Part shown: positions 33,943 through 41,632 of the stretch, one piece after another
Layout of the letters: every line of letters starts with the position of its first letter
How positions within the stretch are numbered: position 1 is the stretch's first letter
Assembly (NCBI RefSeq): GCF_026712185.1
Contig: NZ_JAPPUX010000005.1
Coordinates: forward strand, 62,001-126,000
DNA length: 64,000 bases
Reading direction: 5' to 3'
Origin: Nocardioides pini
GTDB lineage: Bacteria; Actinomycetota; Actinomycetes; Propionibacteriales; Nocardioidaceae
Notes under the pieces: generated by a model
Database searches by the model: none
What the model saw: only the letters and a program-made list of their open reading frames with translations
What the model was told of the DNA's origin: nothing
Translations under genes and position numbers: made by a program

Positions 33943-34938
33943 TTAGCGCGTGCCGACGGCCTCCTGCTCGTCGTCGCTGGCGGGGGCACTGTCACGCTTG
34001 TTGGCCCACAGGCTCGTGGCGATGGTGACGCCCAGGATGCCGACGATGACGAACAGCGACGTCAGCGTCGGCACGTCGGGGACCGACGGCCAGACCAGGT
34101 GGGCCCAGTGGAGGACCAGCTTGGCGCCGATGAACCCCAGGATCGCGGCGAGGCCGTAGCTGAGGTGCCGCAGCGCGCCGAGGGCGCCCTCGAGCACGAA
34201 GTAGAGCGCGCGCAGGCCCAGCAGGGCGAAGGCGTTGGTCACGAAGACGAGGTAGGGGTCGCCGGTGATGCCGTAGACCGCGGGCACCGAGTCGACGGCG
34301 AAGACGATGTCGGTCGCCAGCACGGCGACGGTGACGAGGGCCAACGGCGTCAGGGCGCGAGAACCCTTCTGCACGACGGTGAACCGGGTGCCCTCGTAGG
34401 AGTCGGAGACCGGCATGAAGCGGCGCATCACCTTGACCACGCGCATCTCCGCCACGTCGACCTCGTGCTCCTGGCCGCGGATCGCGTCGCGGAGCAGCTT
34501 GGCGCCGGTGACCACCAGGATCGCGCCGAAGACCAGGAACACCCAGTCGAAGCGGGACAGCGCGGCCGCGCCCAGGGCGATGAAGATGCCGCGCAGCACG
34601 AGCGCGCCGATGATGCCGTACAGCAGCACCCGCTGCTTGAGCACCTCGGGCACGGCGAAGGCGGCGAGCAGCAGCATGAAGACGAACAGGTTGTCGACGC
34701 TCAACGTCTTCTCGACGAGGTAGCCGGTGTAGTACTCCAGGCCGCGCTCGCCGCCGTGCACGTTCCAGACGTAGAGGCCGAAGGTCAGCGGCAGGGCGAC
34801 GTAGAACGCCGACCAGCCGATGGCCTCCTTCATCGAGACCTCGTGCGGGCGGCGGGTGGCGATGAAGTCGACGACGAGCAGGGCGAGCACCACGCCGATG
34901 GTGACGAACCACAGGGTGGGGGACGCGATGGACGACAT
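33943..34938 (-). CDS. TerC/Alx family membrane protein
   Basis: 331-residue protein with about nine TM helices. Conserved acidic motifs are YYTGYLVEKTLSVDNLFVF and ATDIVFAVDSVPAVYGITGD. TerC/Alx/MeeF-type proteins export manganese or take part in metal loading of secreted proteins. ATG 34938 lies 5 nt after the Shine-Dalgarno AGGAG embedded in the riboswitch expression platform. It converges with the lysE remnant, 4 bp apart. Confidence 0.93.
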   Translation of the reverse strand: MSSIASPTLWFVTIGVVLALLVVDFIATRRPHEVSMKEAIGWSAFYVALPLTFGLYVWNVHGGERGLEYYTGYLVEKTLSVDNLFVFMLLLAAFAVPEVLKQRVLLYGIIGALVLRGIFIALGAAALSRFDWVFLVFGAILVVTGAKLLRDAIRGQEHEVDVAEMRVVKVMRRFMPVSDSYEGTRFTVVQKGSRALTPLALVTVAVLATDIVFAVDSVPAVYGITGDPYLVFVTNAFALLGLRALYFVLEGALGALRHLSYGLAAILGFIGAKLVLHWAHLVWPSVPDVPTLTSLFVIVGILGVTIATSLWANKRDSAPASDDEQEAVGTR

Positions 34939-34942
34939 GGGT

Positions 34943-35062
34943 CTCCTCAGGTGTCAGTTCCTGAGGTCTCCCCCGCCGGCTCGTCGTGCTGGTGCCGGTC
35001 CCCGCCGGGGCGCCTGCTGAGGCGCCGTAGTGACCGACGGAGGTTGGTGGGGTACTCCCCTC
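34943..35062 (-). promoter_or_regulatory. yybP-ykoY (Mn2+) riboswitch before terC
   Basis: On the minus strand the aptamer opens GAGGGGAGTACC (from 35062) and closes GGGGGAGACCTCAGG (to 34960), the two hallmark strands of yybP-ykoY RNAs. P1 is GAGG with CCTC. The 3' strand CCTCAGG (34960-34966) can alternatively pair with CCTGAGG (34945-34951), which covers the AGGAG ribosome site. Mn2+ binding would favour P1 and free the ribosome site. Translational control of terC is expected. Confidence 0.85.
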
Positions 35063-35117
35063 GCGGGAAATGGTAGGTGAACGGGCAAGCGGGGCTCCAA
35101 TCCGCGCGGGGCGCCCG

Positions 35118-35123
35118 TAGGGT
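35118..35123 (+). promoter_or_regulatory. -10 box, leaderless disulfide reductase gene
   Basis: TAGGGT, 6 nt before ATG 35130. Confidence 0.65.
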
Positions 35124-35129
35124 CCCAGC

Positions 35130-36545
35130 ATGGAGACAGTCGAGTACGACGTCGTGGTCATCGGCGCCGGCCCCGCCGGGGAGAACGCCGCTCAGTACGC
35201 CGTCGAGGGCACCGGGATGACCGCTGCCCTCGTCGAGCGCGAGCTGCTCGGGGGTGAGTGCAGCTACTGGGCGTGCATCCCGAGCAAGGCGCTGCTGCGT
35301 CCGGTCGCGGTGGCCGACGTGACGTCCGACCTGCCGGGCGTCTCGACGGCCCACGTCGCCCCGAAGGCGCTGCTCGAGCGCCGCGACACGTGGGTCTCCC
35401 ACTACGACGACTCGGGCCAGGTCGACTGGGCGAAGGGCGCCGGCCTCGCGGTGCTGCGGGGTGACGCGCGGCTGACCGGTGAGCGGACGGTCCGGGTCTC
35501 CTCGGCCGACGGCGACGTCGTCCTCCGGGCGCGGCAGGCGGTGGTGATCGCCACCGGCAGCGCGGCGCACGTCCCGCAGGAGTACGCCGACGTGCTCCCG
35601 TGGGACTCGCGCGACGCGACCGGCGTGGTGGAGGTGCCCGAGCGGCTCGTGATCGTCGGTGGCGGGGTGGTGGCGTGCGAGGCGGCGACCTGGATGGCCG
35701 CGCTCGGCTCGTCGGTGACGCTGGTCGTGCGCGGCCGCCGGCTGCTGGGCCGCACCGAGCCGTTCGCCGGTGAGGCGGTGCTCGCGGGCCTGCGCGAGCG
35801 TGGCGTGACCGTGCTGCTCGGCACCTCCGTCGAGTCCGTGCGCCGCGAGGACCCCGAGGCCACCGGCACCGGGCGGGTCCACGGCGGCACCGTCACCCTC
35901 GCCACCACCCGCGGCGAGCTCGAGGCCGACGAGGTGCTGCTCGCGATCGGCCGGAGCCCCCGCCTCGACGACCTCGGCCTCTCGTCGGTGGACCTGACGA
36001 CCGACCACGTCACCGGCGGCCGGCTGCCGGACTGGCTCCACGCCGTCGGCGACGCCACGGGCGGCCCGCCCCTCACCCACTGGGGCAAGCACCAGGGCCG
36101 GGTGGTCGGGGCCCGCATCGCGGCCCGCGCCGCGGGCGAGGTCGCGTGGGAGCCCGACCGCGAGGCACCGGTGCCGCAGGTCGTCTTCACCGAGCCCGAG
36201 GTCGCCACCGTCGGGATGACCGAGGCGCAGGCCCGCGACGCCGGCCACGAGGTGGTGGTCACCAAGGTGCCGACCTCGTCGGCCGCCGGCACCAGCCTGC
36301 AGCGCGACCACGTCGCCGGCGACTCCCAGCTCGTCGTCGACGCCCACTCCCGGCTGCTGCTCGGCGCCACGTTCGTCGGCCCGGAGGCCGGCGAGATGCT
36401 CCACGCGGCGACCGTGGCGATGACCGGCGGCGTGCCCGTGCACGTGCTGCGCCACGCCGTGCCGTCGTACCCCACCGCCTCGGAGCTCTGGCTCCGCCTC
36501 CTCGAGGAGCTCCCCCCGGCCTTCCGCACGCCCCCGCCCGCCTGA
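35130..36545 (+). CDS. FAD-dependent pyridine nucleotide-disulfide oxidoreductase
   Basis: 471-residue homologue of dihydrolipoamide dehydrogenase and mercuric reductase. The FAD motif VVVIGAGPAGENAA is at the N-terminus; the redox pair is GGECSYWACIPSK (CxxxxC). The NAD(P) motif VIVGGGVVACEAATWMA and the C-terminal dimer interface RHAVPSYPTASELW follow. The active site reads CSYWAC rather than CLNVGC, and the His-Glu spacing near the C-terminus is longer than in true E3, so lipoamide may not be the substrate. Leaderless promoter TAGGGT. Confidence 0.87.
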   Translation: METVEYDVVVIGAGPAGENAAQYAVEGTGMTAALVERELLGGECSYWACIPSKALLRPVAVADVTSDLPGVSTAHVAPKALLERRDTWVSHYDDSGQVDWAKGAGLAVLRGDARLTGERTVRVSSADGDVVLRARQAVVIATGSAAHVPQEYADVLPWDSRDATGVVEVPERLVIVGGGVVACEAATWMAALGSSVTLVVRGRRLLGRTEPFAGEAVLAGLRERGVTVLLGTSVESVRREDPEATGTGRVHGGTVTLATTRGELEADEVLLAIGRSPRLDDLGLSSVDLTTDHVTGGRLPDWLHAVGDATGGPPLTHWGKHQGRVVGARIAARAAGEVAWEPDREAPVPQVVFTEPEVATVGMTEAQARDAGHEVVVTKVPTSSAAGTSLQRDHVAGDSQLVVDAHSRLLLGATFVGPEAGEMLHAATVAMTGGVPVHVLRHAVPSYPTASELWLRLLEELPPAFRTPPPA

Positions 36546-36572
36546 CCGGCCGGACTTTCGCGTCTTCCGGGA

Positions 36573-37775
36573 TCAGCCGCGCTCGCGGAGGTACCTCCCG
36601 AAATGGGGGACGGTGAAGGCGATGCGGCCACGCTCGCCGGAGTAGACAAGGCCCTTCTTGAGCAGCGAGTCGCGGGCCGGGGAGAGGGACTGCGGCTTCT
36701 TGCCGAGGGCCGCGGCGACGTCGGAGCTGGGGACGGAGTCCTCGTCGCCACCGGCGCCGGCCTGGCCCAGCGCGACGTCGGCCATCGCCATCAGGTAGTC
36801 CCGCTCGCCCGGCGTCGCGCGCTCGTAGCGTGAGCCGAAGAACCCGACGGCGAGCTCGGACTCGGCCTCGGGAGCGGCGACGGCGACGTCGGCGGCGGTG
36901 ATCGGCGAGCGCGGCGCGAGGTCCCACACGGCCTTGCCGTAGGCCTGGATGAAGTAGGGGTAGCCCCCGGTGGCGTCGTACATCGCGGCGAGGGCGTCGG
37001 GCTCGTAGGCCGCGTCCTCGTCGGCAGCGGGCGCCTCCAGCGCGCGGTCGGCGGCCTCGCGGGAGAGCCGGTCGATGCGCTGGTAGCGGAAGAGGCGCTC
37101 GCTGTAGGACTTGCTCGCGCTCAGCACGGCGGCCAGGTGCGGCAGTCCGGCACCGACGACGATGACGGGCAGGCCCGACTGGCTGAGCTCGTGGCAGGCG
37201 GCGCACAGTGCGGACACGTCGTCGGGACCGAGGTCCTGCATCTCGTCGATGAAGATCCCGATGCCCTTGCCCACGTCGGCCGCGAGTCCGCCGAGGTCGG
37301 TGAAGAGCTCGACGAGGTCGATCTCGATGTCGCCGGAGTCGGCGCGGCCGCGCACCGCGGCGACGTCGATGCCGGGACTCCACTGGTCCTTGAGCTTGGC
37401 GTTGGCGCCGGCGTCGCGGTGCGCGAAGGACTTGATGACGCCGAGCACGTGGTCGACCGAGTCCTCGTCGCGGTGCCCGAGCTCGCGGACCGCCTGGTGC
37501 AGCGCGCTGCTCAGCGGGCGGCGCAGCCCCTGGCCGGGGCGGGCCTCGAGCTTGCCCGTGCCCCAACCCTTGCGCACGGCCGCCCCCCGCAGCGCGTTGA
37601 GGAGGACGGTCTTGCCCACCCCCCGCAGCCCGGTGAGCACGAGGCTGCGCTCGGGGCGACCGTTGGCGACGCGCTCGAGGACGACGCCGAACGCGGTGAG
37701 CTGCTCGTCGCGCCCGGCGAGCTCGGGCGGGCGCTGCCCGGCGCCGGGGGCGTAGGGGTTCCGGATCGGGTCCAC
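36573..37775 (-). CDS. AAA/STAND-like ATPase
   Basis: 400 residues. Walker A is VLTGLRGVGKTVLL (about 45-58) and Walker B is IGIFIDEMQDLG (about 170). The remainder resembles Orc1/Cdc6-type AAA modules with a winged-helix C-terminus (VAAALGKKPQSLSPARDSLL). The N-terminus NPYAPGAGQRPPELAGRDEQ is typical of an actinobacterial conserved ATPase. No partner gene was recognised. GTG 37775 follows TAGGGT (37782-37787) by 6 nt. Confidence 0.82.
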   Translation of the reverse strand: MDPIRNPYAPGAGQRPPELAGRDEQLTAFGVVLERVANGRPERSLVLTGLRGVGKTVLLNALRGAAVRKGWGTGKLEARPGQGLRRPLSSALHQAVRELGHRDEDSVDHVLGVIKSFAHRDAGANAKLKDQWSPGIDVAAVRGRADSGDIEIDLVELFTDLGGLAADVGKGIGIFIDEMQDLGPDDVSALCAACHELSQSGLPVIVVGAGLPHLAAVLSASKSYSERLFRYQRIDRLSREAADRALEAPAADEDAAYEPDALAAMYDATGGYPYFIQAYGKAVWDLAPRSPITAADVAVAAPEAESELAVGFFGSRYERATPGERDYLMAMADVALGQAGAGGDEDSVPSSDVAAALGKKPQSLSPARDSLLKKGLVYSGERGRIAFTVPHFGRYLRERG

Positions 37776-37781
37776 GATCAG

Positions 37782-37817
37782 ACCCTATTCAGCAATCTAG
37801 GTCGCGCCGTAGATTGC
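37782..37817 (-). promoter_or_regulatory. Promoter and palindrome upstream of the AAA gene
   Basis: Minus-strand -10 TAGGGT (37782-37787). The palindrome GCAATCTA (37792-37799) / TAGATTGC (37810-37817), AT-rich for this genome, occupies the -35 to spacer region. A regulator-binding site is likelier than a terminator because the arms are AT-rich and close to the promoter. Confidence 0.6.
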
Positions 37818-37832
37818 CGGATAGTCGGCGAG

Positions 37833-38096
37833 TCAGCCCGCCTCGCTGGGCTGGTCGAGCCGTTCGACGCGCCTGCGGGCGGCGGCGTACGCCTCGTCGA
37901 GGCCCTGGCGCAGCAGGGCGATCAGGTCGGGCACCTCGTCCGCCGACAGCCGGAAGGTGCCGGCGCAGACGTTGTCGCGCCACAGCGACAGCACGACGAG
38001 CTGCTGCTCCTGGTGCCACGTCACGCGCAGCGAGCGGTCCTCACCGCGAGGGTCGAGGAAGACCGCTCCGGTGCGAGGAAGCTGCTGGCGGGCCAT
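37833..38096 (-). CDS. Small conserved protein of unknown function
   Basis: 87 residues: TGAVFLDPRGEDRSLRVTWH, LVVLSLWRDNVCAGTFRL, then a C-terminal helix (LIALLRQGLDEAYAAARR). It looks like a compact beta-sheet plus helix, soluble. Divergent from the Fpg gene with a 46-bp gap; CACAAT lies 5 nt before ATG 38096. No function inferred. Confidence 0.72.
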   Translation of the reverse strand: MARQQLPRTGAVFLDPRGEDRSLRVTWHQEQQLVVLSLWRDNVCAGTFRLSADEVPDLIALLRQGLDEAYAAARRRVERLDQPSEAG

Positions 38097-38129
38097 GTCC
38101 CATTGTGACTCGGCCCACAAGTTCCTGCC

Positions 38130-38135
38130 TAGACT
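38130..38135 (+). promoter_or_regulatory. -10 box, leaderless Fpg-family gene
   Basis: TAGACT, 7 nt before GTG 38143. Confidence 0.6.
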
Positions 38136-38142
38136 CATCCCC

Positions 38143-39024
38143 GTGCCCGAGCTGCCCGAGGTCGAAGCCCTCGTCCAGGACCTGCGTGGCCGCCTCGTGG
38201 GCCGCGCCATCAGCCGCATCGACCTCGCCGCGTTCAGCGCGCTGAAGACCTTCGACCCGCCGCTGCACGCGTTGCACGGCACGCTCGTCGACGACGTCAC
38301 GCGGCACGGGAAGTTCCTCGACATCGACGCCAGCGGGGTGCACCTCGTCATCCACCTGGCGCGGGCAGGTTGGATCCGCTGGCGCGACGAGGTGCCGGCC
38401 CTCCCGGCCAAGCCCAGCTCCAAGAACCCGCTCGCCGCCCGCATCGTCATCGACGACCCCGACCTCGAGACCCGGCCCGGCCTCGACATCACCGAGGCCG
38501 GCACGCGCAAGGGCCTCGCGATCTATGTCGTCCGCGACCCGCAGGAGGTCGAGGGCGTGGCCCGGCTCGGTCCCGACCCGCTCTCCGACGACTTCACCCT
38601 CGAGGTGCTCCGGCAGATCCTCGAGCGCGAGGGGCGCAAGCAGATCAAGGGCGTCCTGCGGATGCAGTCGATCGTCGCGGGCATCGGCAACGCCTACTCC
38701 GACGAGATCCTCCACGCGGCGCGGATGTCGCCGTTCAAGCCGGCCAACAGCCTCGACGAGGCCGAGCTCCAGACGCTGTACGACGCCGTCCGCACGACGC
38801 TTGGCGACGCGGTGCAGCGCTCGAGCGGGCTCGCCGCCAGCGAGCTCAAGGGCGAGAAGAAGAGCAACCTCGCCGTGCACGGGCGCACCGGCCAGGCGTG
38901 CCCCGTCTGCGGCGACGTGGTGCGCGAGGTGTCGTTCGCCGACTCGAGCCTGCAGTACTGCGCGACCTGCCAGACGGGCGGGAAGCCTCTCGCCGACCGG
39001 CGGATGTCGAAGCTGCTGAAGTAG
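38143..39024 (+). CDS. Fpg/MutM-family DNA glycosylase
   Basis: 293-residue base-excision enzyme. The N-terminus is PELPEVEAL (catalytic Pro2, Glu3 after Met removal), with the beta-elimination Lys in RHGKFLDI. The H2TH region is QSIVAGIGNAYSDEILHAAR, and the zinc finger is CPVCGD...YCATC. It removes oxidised purines such as 8-oxoguanine. Whether it is MutM proper or a Nei-like paralogue cannot be settled here. GTG 38143 leaderless (TAGACT). Confidence 0.92.
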   Translation: MPELPEVEALVQDLRGRLVGRAISRIDLAAFSALKTFDPPLHALHGTLVDDVTRHGKFLDIDASGVHLVIHLARAGWIRWRDEVPALPAKPSSKNPLAARIVIDDPDLETRPGLDITEAGTRKGLAIYVVRDPQEVEGVARLGPDPLSDDFTLEVLRQILEREGRKQIKGVLRMQSIVAGIGNAYSDEILHAARMSPFKPANSLDEAELQTLYDAVRTTLGDAVQRSSGLAASELKGEKKSNLAVHGRTGQACPVCGDVVREVSFADSSLQYCATCQTGGKPLADRRMSKLLK

Positions 39025-39047
39025 CCCGGGCACCCCGGACAACGGCA

Positions 39048-39093
39048 GAGGTGCCGGCTGGGCTCACCCCCGTGACAGCCCGGCCGACACCTC
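39048..39093 (+). terminator. Terminator after the Fpg gene
   Basis: 17-nt arms (39048-39064 and 39077-39093) with two G-T wobbles and a 12-nt loop, left arm GAGGTGCCGGCTGGGCT. It lies between the Fpg gene and the convergent gene ending at 39128, so may serve both. Confidence 0.75.
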
Positions 39094-39127
39094 GCGCGTC
39101 AAGCCTACCCTGACGACGCCCCAGGTT

Positions 39128-39517
39128 TCACGCAGTGGCGCCCTTGTCGGCCGACCGGCGCGAAAATCTCTCCCACGCGGCCTGGCGCGAGACGCCGAGC
39201 GCCCGGCCGATCTCCGCCCACGAGATGTTGCGGCTGCGGAGCAGGTCGACCCACTCGTGGGCGAACGCGGTGTTCTGCTCGGCCGAGGCCAGGATCTGCG
39301 GCAGCGTCGCCAGCAGCTCGCCGTCGTCCATCCGCTCCCACGGGAACGGCCCGCGGGCCGCGGTCCACTGCGCCTCGTCGTGGAGGATGCCGTGGAAGTC
39401 GTCGACGCACCGCTCGCACACCTGGGCGCCGAGGCCCCCGACGAGACGCAGGTCGGTGCCCGGTCCTCCGGGCTCACCGCAGAAGGAGCAGATCCTGCCC
39501 TCGCGCGTGATCGACAT
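39128..39517 (-). CDS. ClpX-type zinc finger / HTH protein
   Basis: 129 residues. A C4 zinc finger like ClpX (CSFCGEPGGPGTDLRL, then VCERCVDDF) is followed by a helical middle and a C-terminal HTH (ISWAEIGRALGVSRQAAWERF). It probably recognises DNA or proteins as a small regulator. GGAGG lies just upstream of ATG 39517. Confidence 0.83.
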   Translation of the reverse strand: MSITREGRICSFCGEPGGPGTDLRLVGGLGAQVCERCVDDFHGILHDEAQWTAARGPFPWERMDDGELLATLPQILASAEQNTAFAHEWVDLLRSRNISWAEIGRALGVSRQAAWERFSRRSADKGATA

Positions 39518-39594
39518 GGCCCGTCCTCCCTCTACCCCGCCGCCCGCCATCGTACGTGGCTCGCGGTCACCGCGCCGGGACGCGCGAGGCGCCG

Positions 39595-40083
39595 TCACCC
39601 GGTGGACTCGGGGACCTCGGGCAGCTCGGGCAGCTCGATGTCGTCGGTGGGGCTGCCGCACGTGTCGGTGAGGTAGTTGCCGAAGGCCTCGGCCTGCTTC
39701 TCCTCCTCGGCCGAGGCGTCGGCGCCGCCCTTCTCCAGGTCCTCGAGGTTCTCCATCGAGAAGTCCTCCGCGTCGATCTCCTCGGCCTGGTCGACGACCG
39801 ACTCGAACCCCTTGCGCGCGTCCTCGGAGATGCCCTCCGGGGTGCCGACCTCCTCCATCCGCGCCGCCCAGTCCTTGACCGCCTGCGCCATGTCCTCGTC
39901 GCTGGGCAGCTCCATGGTGGACATGTCCTCGGGCACCACGTCGGACATCAGGCTGTTGGCCGCGTCGCAGAAGTCGTCCCTGCTCGCATCGCTCGGGGCG
40001 CCGCTGCTGCCTCCGCAGGCCGAGGTGACGGTGCCGACCAGGAGCACGGCGCTCGTCAGGGTCAGGCGGGCACGGATGGTCAT
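39595..40083 (-). CDS. Lipoprotein, paralogue of the gene at 23313
   Basis: 162 residues. Signal peptide and lipobox VTSAC (Cys about 23). The mature part contains SDASRDDFCDAANSL, VKDWAARMEEVGTPEGISED, KGFESVV and AFGNYLTDTCGSP, with Glu/Asp-rich segments. The ordered motifs DAS.DDFC, W...VGTP, and YLTDTC match the lipoprotein at 23313. The GAGGGGG Shine-Dalgarno precedes ATG 40083. Function unknown. Confidence 0.8.
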   Translation of the reverse strand: MTIRARLTLTSAVLLVGTVTSACGGSSGAPSDASRDDFCDAANSLMSDVVPEDMSTMELPSDEDMAQAVKDWAARMEEVGTPEGISEDARKGFESVVDQAEEIDAEDFSMENLEDLEKGGADASAEEEKQAEAFGNYLTDTCGSPTDDIELPELPEVPESTG

Positions 40084-40154
40084 GGATTCCCCCTCTGGTG
40101 GCACGCGTCCCCCGTCGGGATCACGTCACGATCGGGCCTACCCTCCCGTGATCG

Positions 40155-40844
40155 TCACCGATCGTCCACCCGGAACGGGTCCGGCAGCGGCACGTCGAGG
40201 CTGCGCCCGAGCGCGGCGAGGTAGTCGGCGCGCGGACGTCGTACGACACCCAGCGACGCGAGGTGCGGGGTCTGCCACTGCACGTCCAACAGCCGCCGGT
40301 CGGCGTACTCGTCGCGCAGCAGCTCGACGAGGGCGAGCAGCGCCACCTTCGAGGCGTCGCGCTCGCGGTGGAACATCGACTCCCCCGCGAACAGGCCACC
40401 GACGCTCACGCCGTAGAGCCCACCCGCCAGCCGGCCGTCGCGCCAGGCCTCGACGGAGTGCGCCCAGCCGAGGCGGTGCAGGCGTCCGTAGGCGTGCCGG
40501 AAGTCCGGCGTGATCCAGCCGTCCGCCCGGTCCGGGCTCCCGCACGCGCCCACCACCTCGTCGAAGGCGGTGTCGATGCGGATCTCGAAGTCGCGGGCCG
40601 AGCGGCGCAGCGACCGGGACACACGCAGGCCGTCGAGCGGCAGCACGCCCCGCTCGACGGGCGAGAACCAGCCGAGGTGCTCCTCGCCGTCCAGGGTGAC
40701 CGGCATCGGGAACAGGCCCAGGCCGTAGGCCGTGACGAGCGTGCCCGGCTCGAGGTCGGCGCCCAGCGCGACGAGGTCGTCGTCGGGGTCCCACGACGAG
40801 CACGCCGGGAACGCCCACGGTGTCGGAGCGGGGGCGATGGGCAC
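40155..40844 (-). CDS. aat: Leucyl/phenylalanyl-tRNA-protein transferase
   Basis: 229-residue enzyme that adds Leu or Phe to N-terminal Arg/Lys of proteins for N-end-rule degradation. Blocks include YGLGLFPMPV, GWFSPVERGVLPL, RSLRRSARDFEIRIDTAFD, GWITPDFRHAY, GESMFHRERDASKVALLALV and DVQWQTPHLASLGV. GTG 40844 is chosen because the -10 TAGCGT sits 7 nt upstream; upstream GTG 40853 and the in-frame ATG have no fitting -10. A ClpS-type adaptor was not seen nearby. Confidence 0.95.
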   Translation of the reverse strand: MPIAPAPTPWAFPACSSWDPDDDLVALGADLEPGTLVTAYGLGLFPMPVTLDGEEHLGWFSPVERGVLPLDGLRVSRSLRRSARDFEIRIDTAFDEVVGACGSPDRADGWITPDFRHAYGRLHRLGWAHSVEAWRDGRLAGGLYGVSVGGLFAGESMFHRERDASKVALLALVELLRDEYADRRLLDVQWQTPHLASLGVVRRPRADYLAALGRSLDVPLPDPFRVDDR

Positions 40845-40851
40845 ACTTCGC

Positions 40852-40857
40852 ACGCTA
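40852..40857 (-). promoter_or_regulatory. -10 box deciding the aat start
   Basis: Minus-strand TAGCGT, 7 nt before GTG 40844. Confidence 0.6.
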
Positions 40858-40936
40858 GCGAACGACCCCATCGAAGGGGACGCCCTCGGCGCCCGACCTC
40901 GACCCCGGAGGGTGCTCGTCACTGGGCGCGCGACCG

Positions 40937-40942
40937 TACGAT
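40937..40942 (+). promoter_or_regulatory. -10 box, leaderless EcsC-like gene
   Basis: TACGAT, 6 nt before ATG 40949. Confidence 0.65.
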
Positions 40943-40948
40943 CGGTGC

Positions 40949-41626
40949 ATGGGCCTGAAGGAGACCGTCGAGCGGCAGCTCGCCCCCCGCCTCCACGAGA
41001 TGGCGCCGGGGCTGACCGGCGCGTTCGTGCGCGAGGCGCTGAGCCGCGCGATCGACGGCGTCGGCCCGCTCGCCCCGGCCGCGGTGGCGGCCGACAAGCA
41101 GCTGCGCGAGCAGCGCGGCAACGTCGAGCGGGCGATCCACGAGGTCATCGAGAACAACGTCCGGCTCGCGGGCGCGCAGGGCTTCGCCACCAACGTCGGC
41201 GGCATGATCACCATGGCGATCACCATCCCCGCCAACGTCACCGGGCTCGCGGTCCTCCAGTGCCGGATGGTCGCCGGCATCGCCCACCTGCGCGGACACG
41301 ACCTCGCCGACCCCCGCGTCCGCAACGCCATCCTGACGCTGCTGCTGGGCGAGGAGCAGGTGCACGAGCTGGTCTCGAAGCGCAAGCTGCCCAGCACGCC
41401 GGTGGCGATCGCCACGGCCCCGGTCCACGACCCGACCATCGACGGCTCCATCTCGGCCGTCGTCGCGACCGACATCGTCACCCGGATCGCCGGCAAGCGG
41501 CTGGCGACCACCCTCGGCCGCAAGATCCCGCTGGTCGGCGGCGTCGTCGGCATGGGCGCCGACGGCTACGCCACCTGGCGCATCGGCCGCTACGCCGACC
41601 GCGAGCTGCTGCCGCGCCGGCGGTGA
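40949..41626 (+). CDS. EcsC-like protein
   Basis: 225 residues. Mostly helical with hydrophobic Gly/Ala segments (GFATNVGGMITMAITIPANV and LATTLGRKIPLVGGVVGMG) of the EcsC family, which associates with membranes and with ABC transport/secretion in Bacilli. Function here unknown. Leaderless promoter TACGAT. Convergent with the sulfotransferase cluster 6 bp away. Confidence 0.8.
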   Translation: MGLKETVERQLAPRLHEMAPGLTGAFVREALSRAIDGVGPLAPAAVAADKQLREQRGNVERAIHEVIENNVRLAGAQGFATNVGGMITMAITIPANVTGLAVLQCRMVAGIAHLRGHDLADPRVRNAILTLLLGEEQVHELVSKRKLPSTPVAIATAPVHDPTIDGSISAVVATDIVTRIAGKRLATTLGRKIPLVGGVVGMGADGYATWRIGRYADRELLPRRR

Positions 41627-41632
41627 CCCGCG

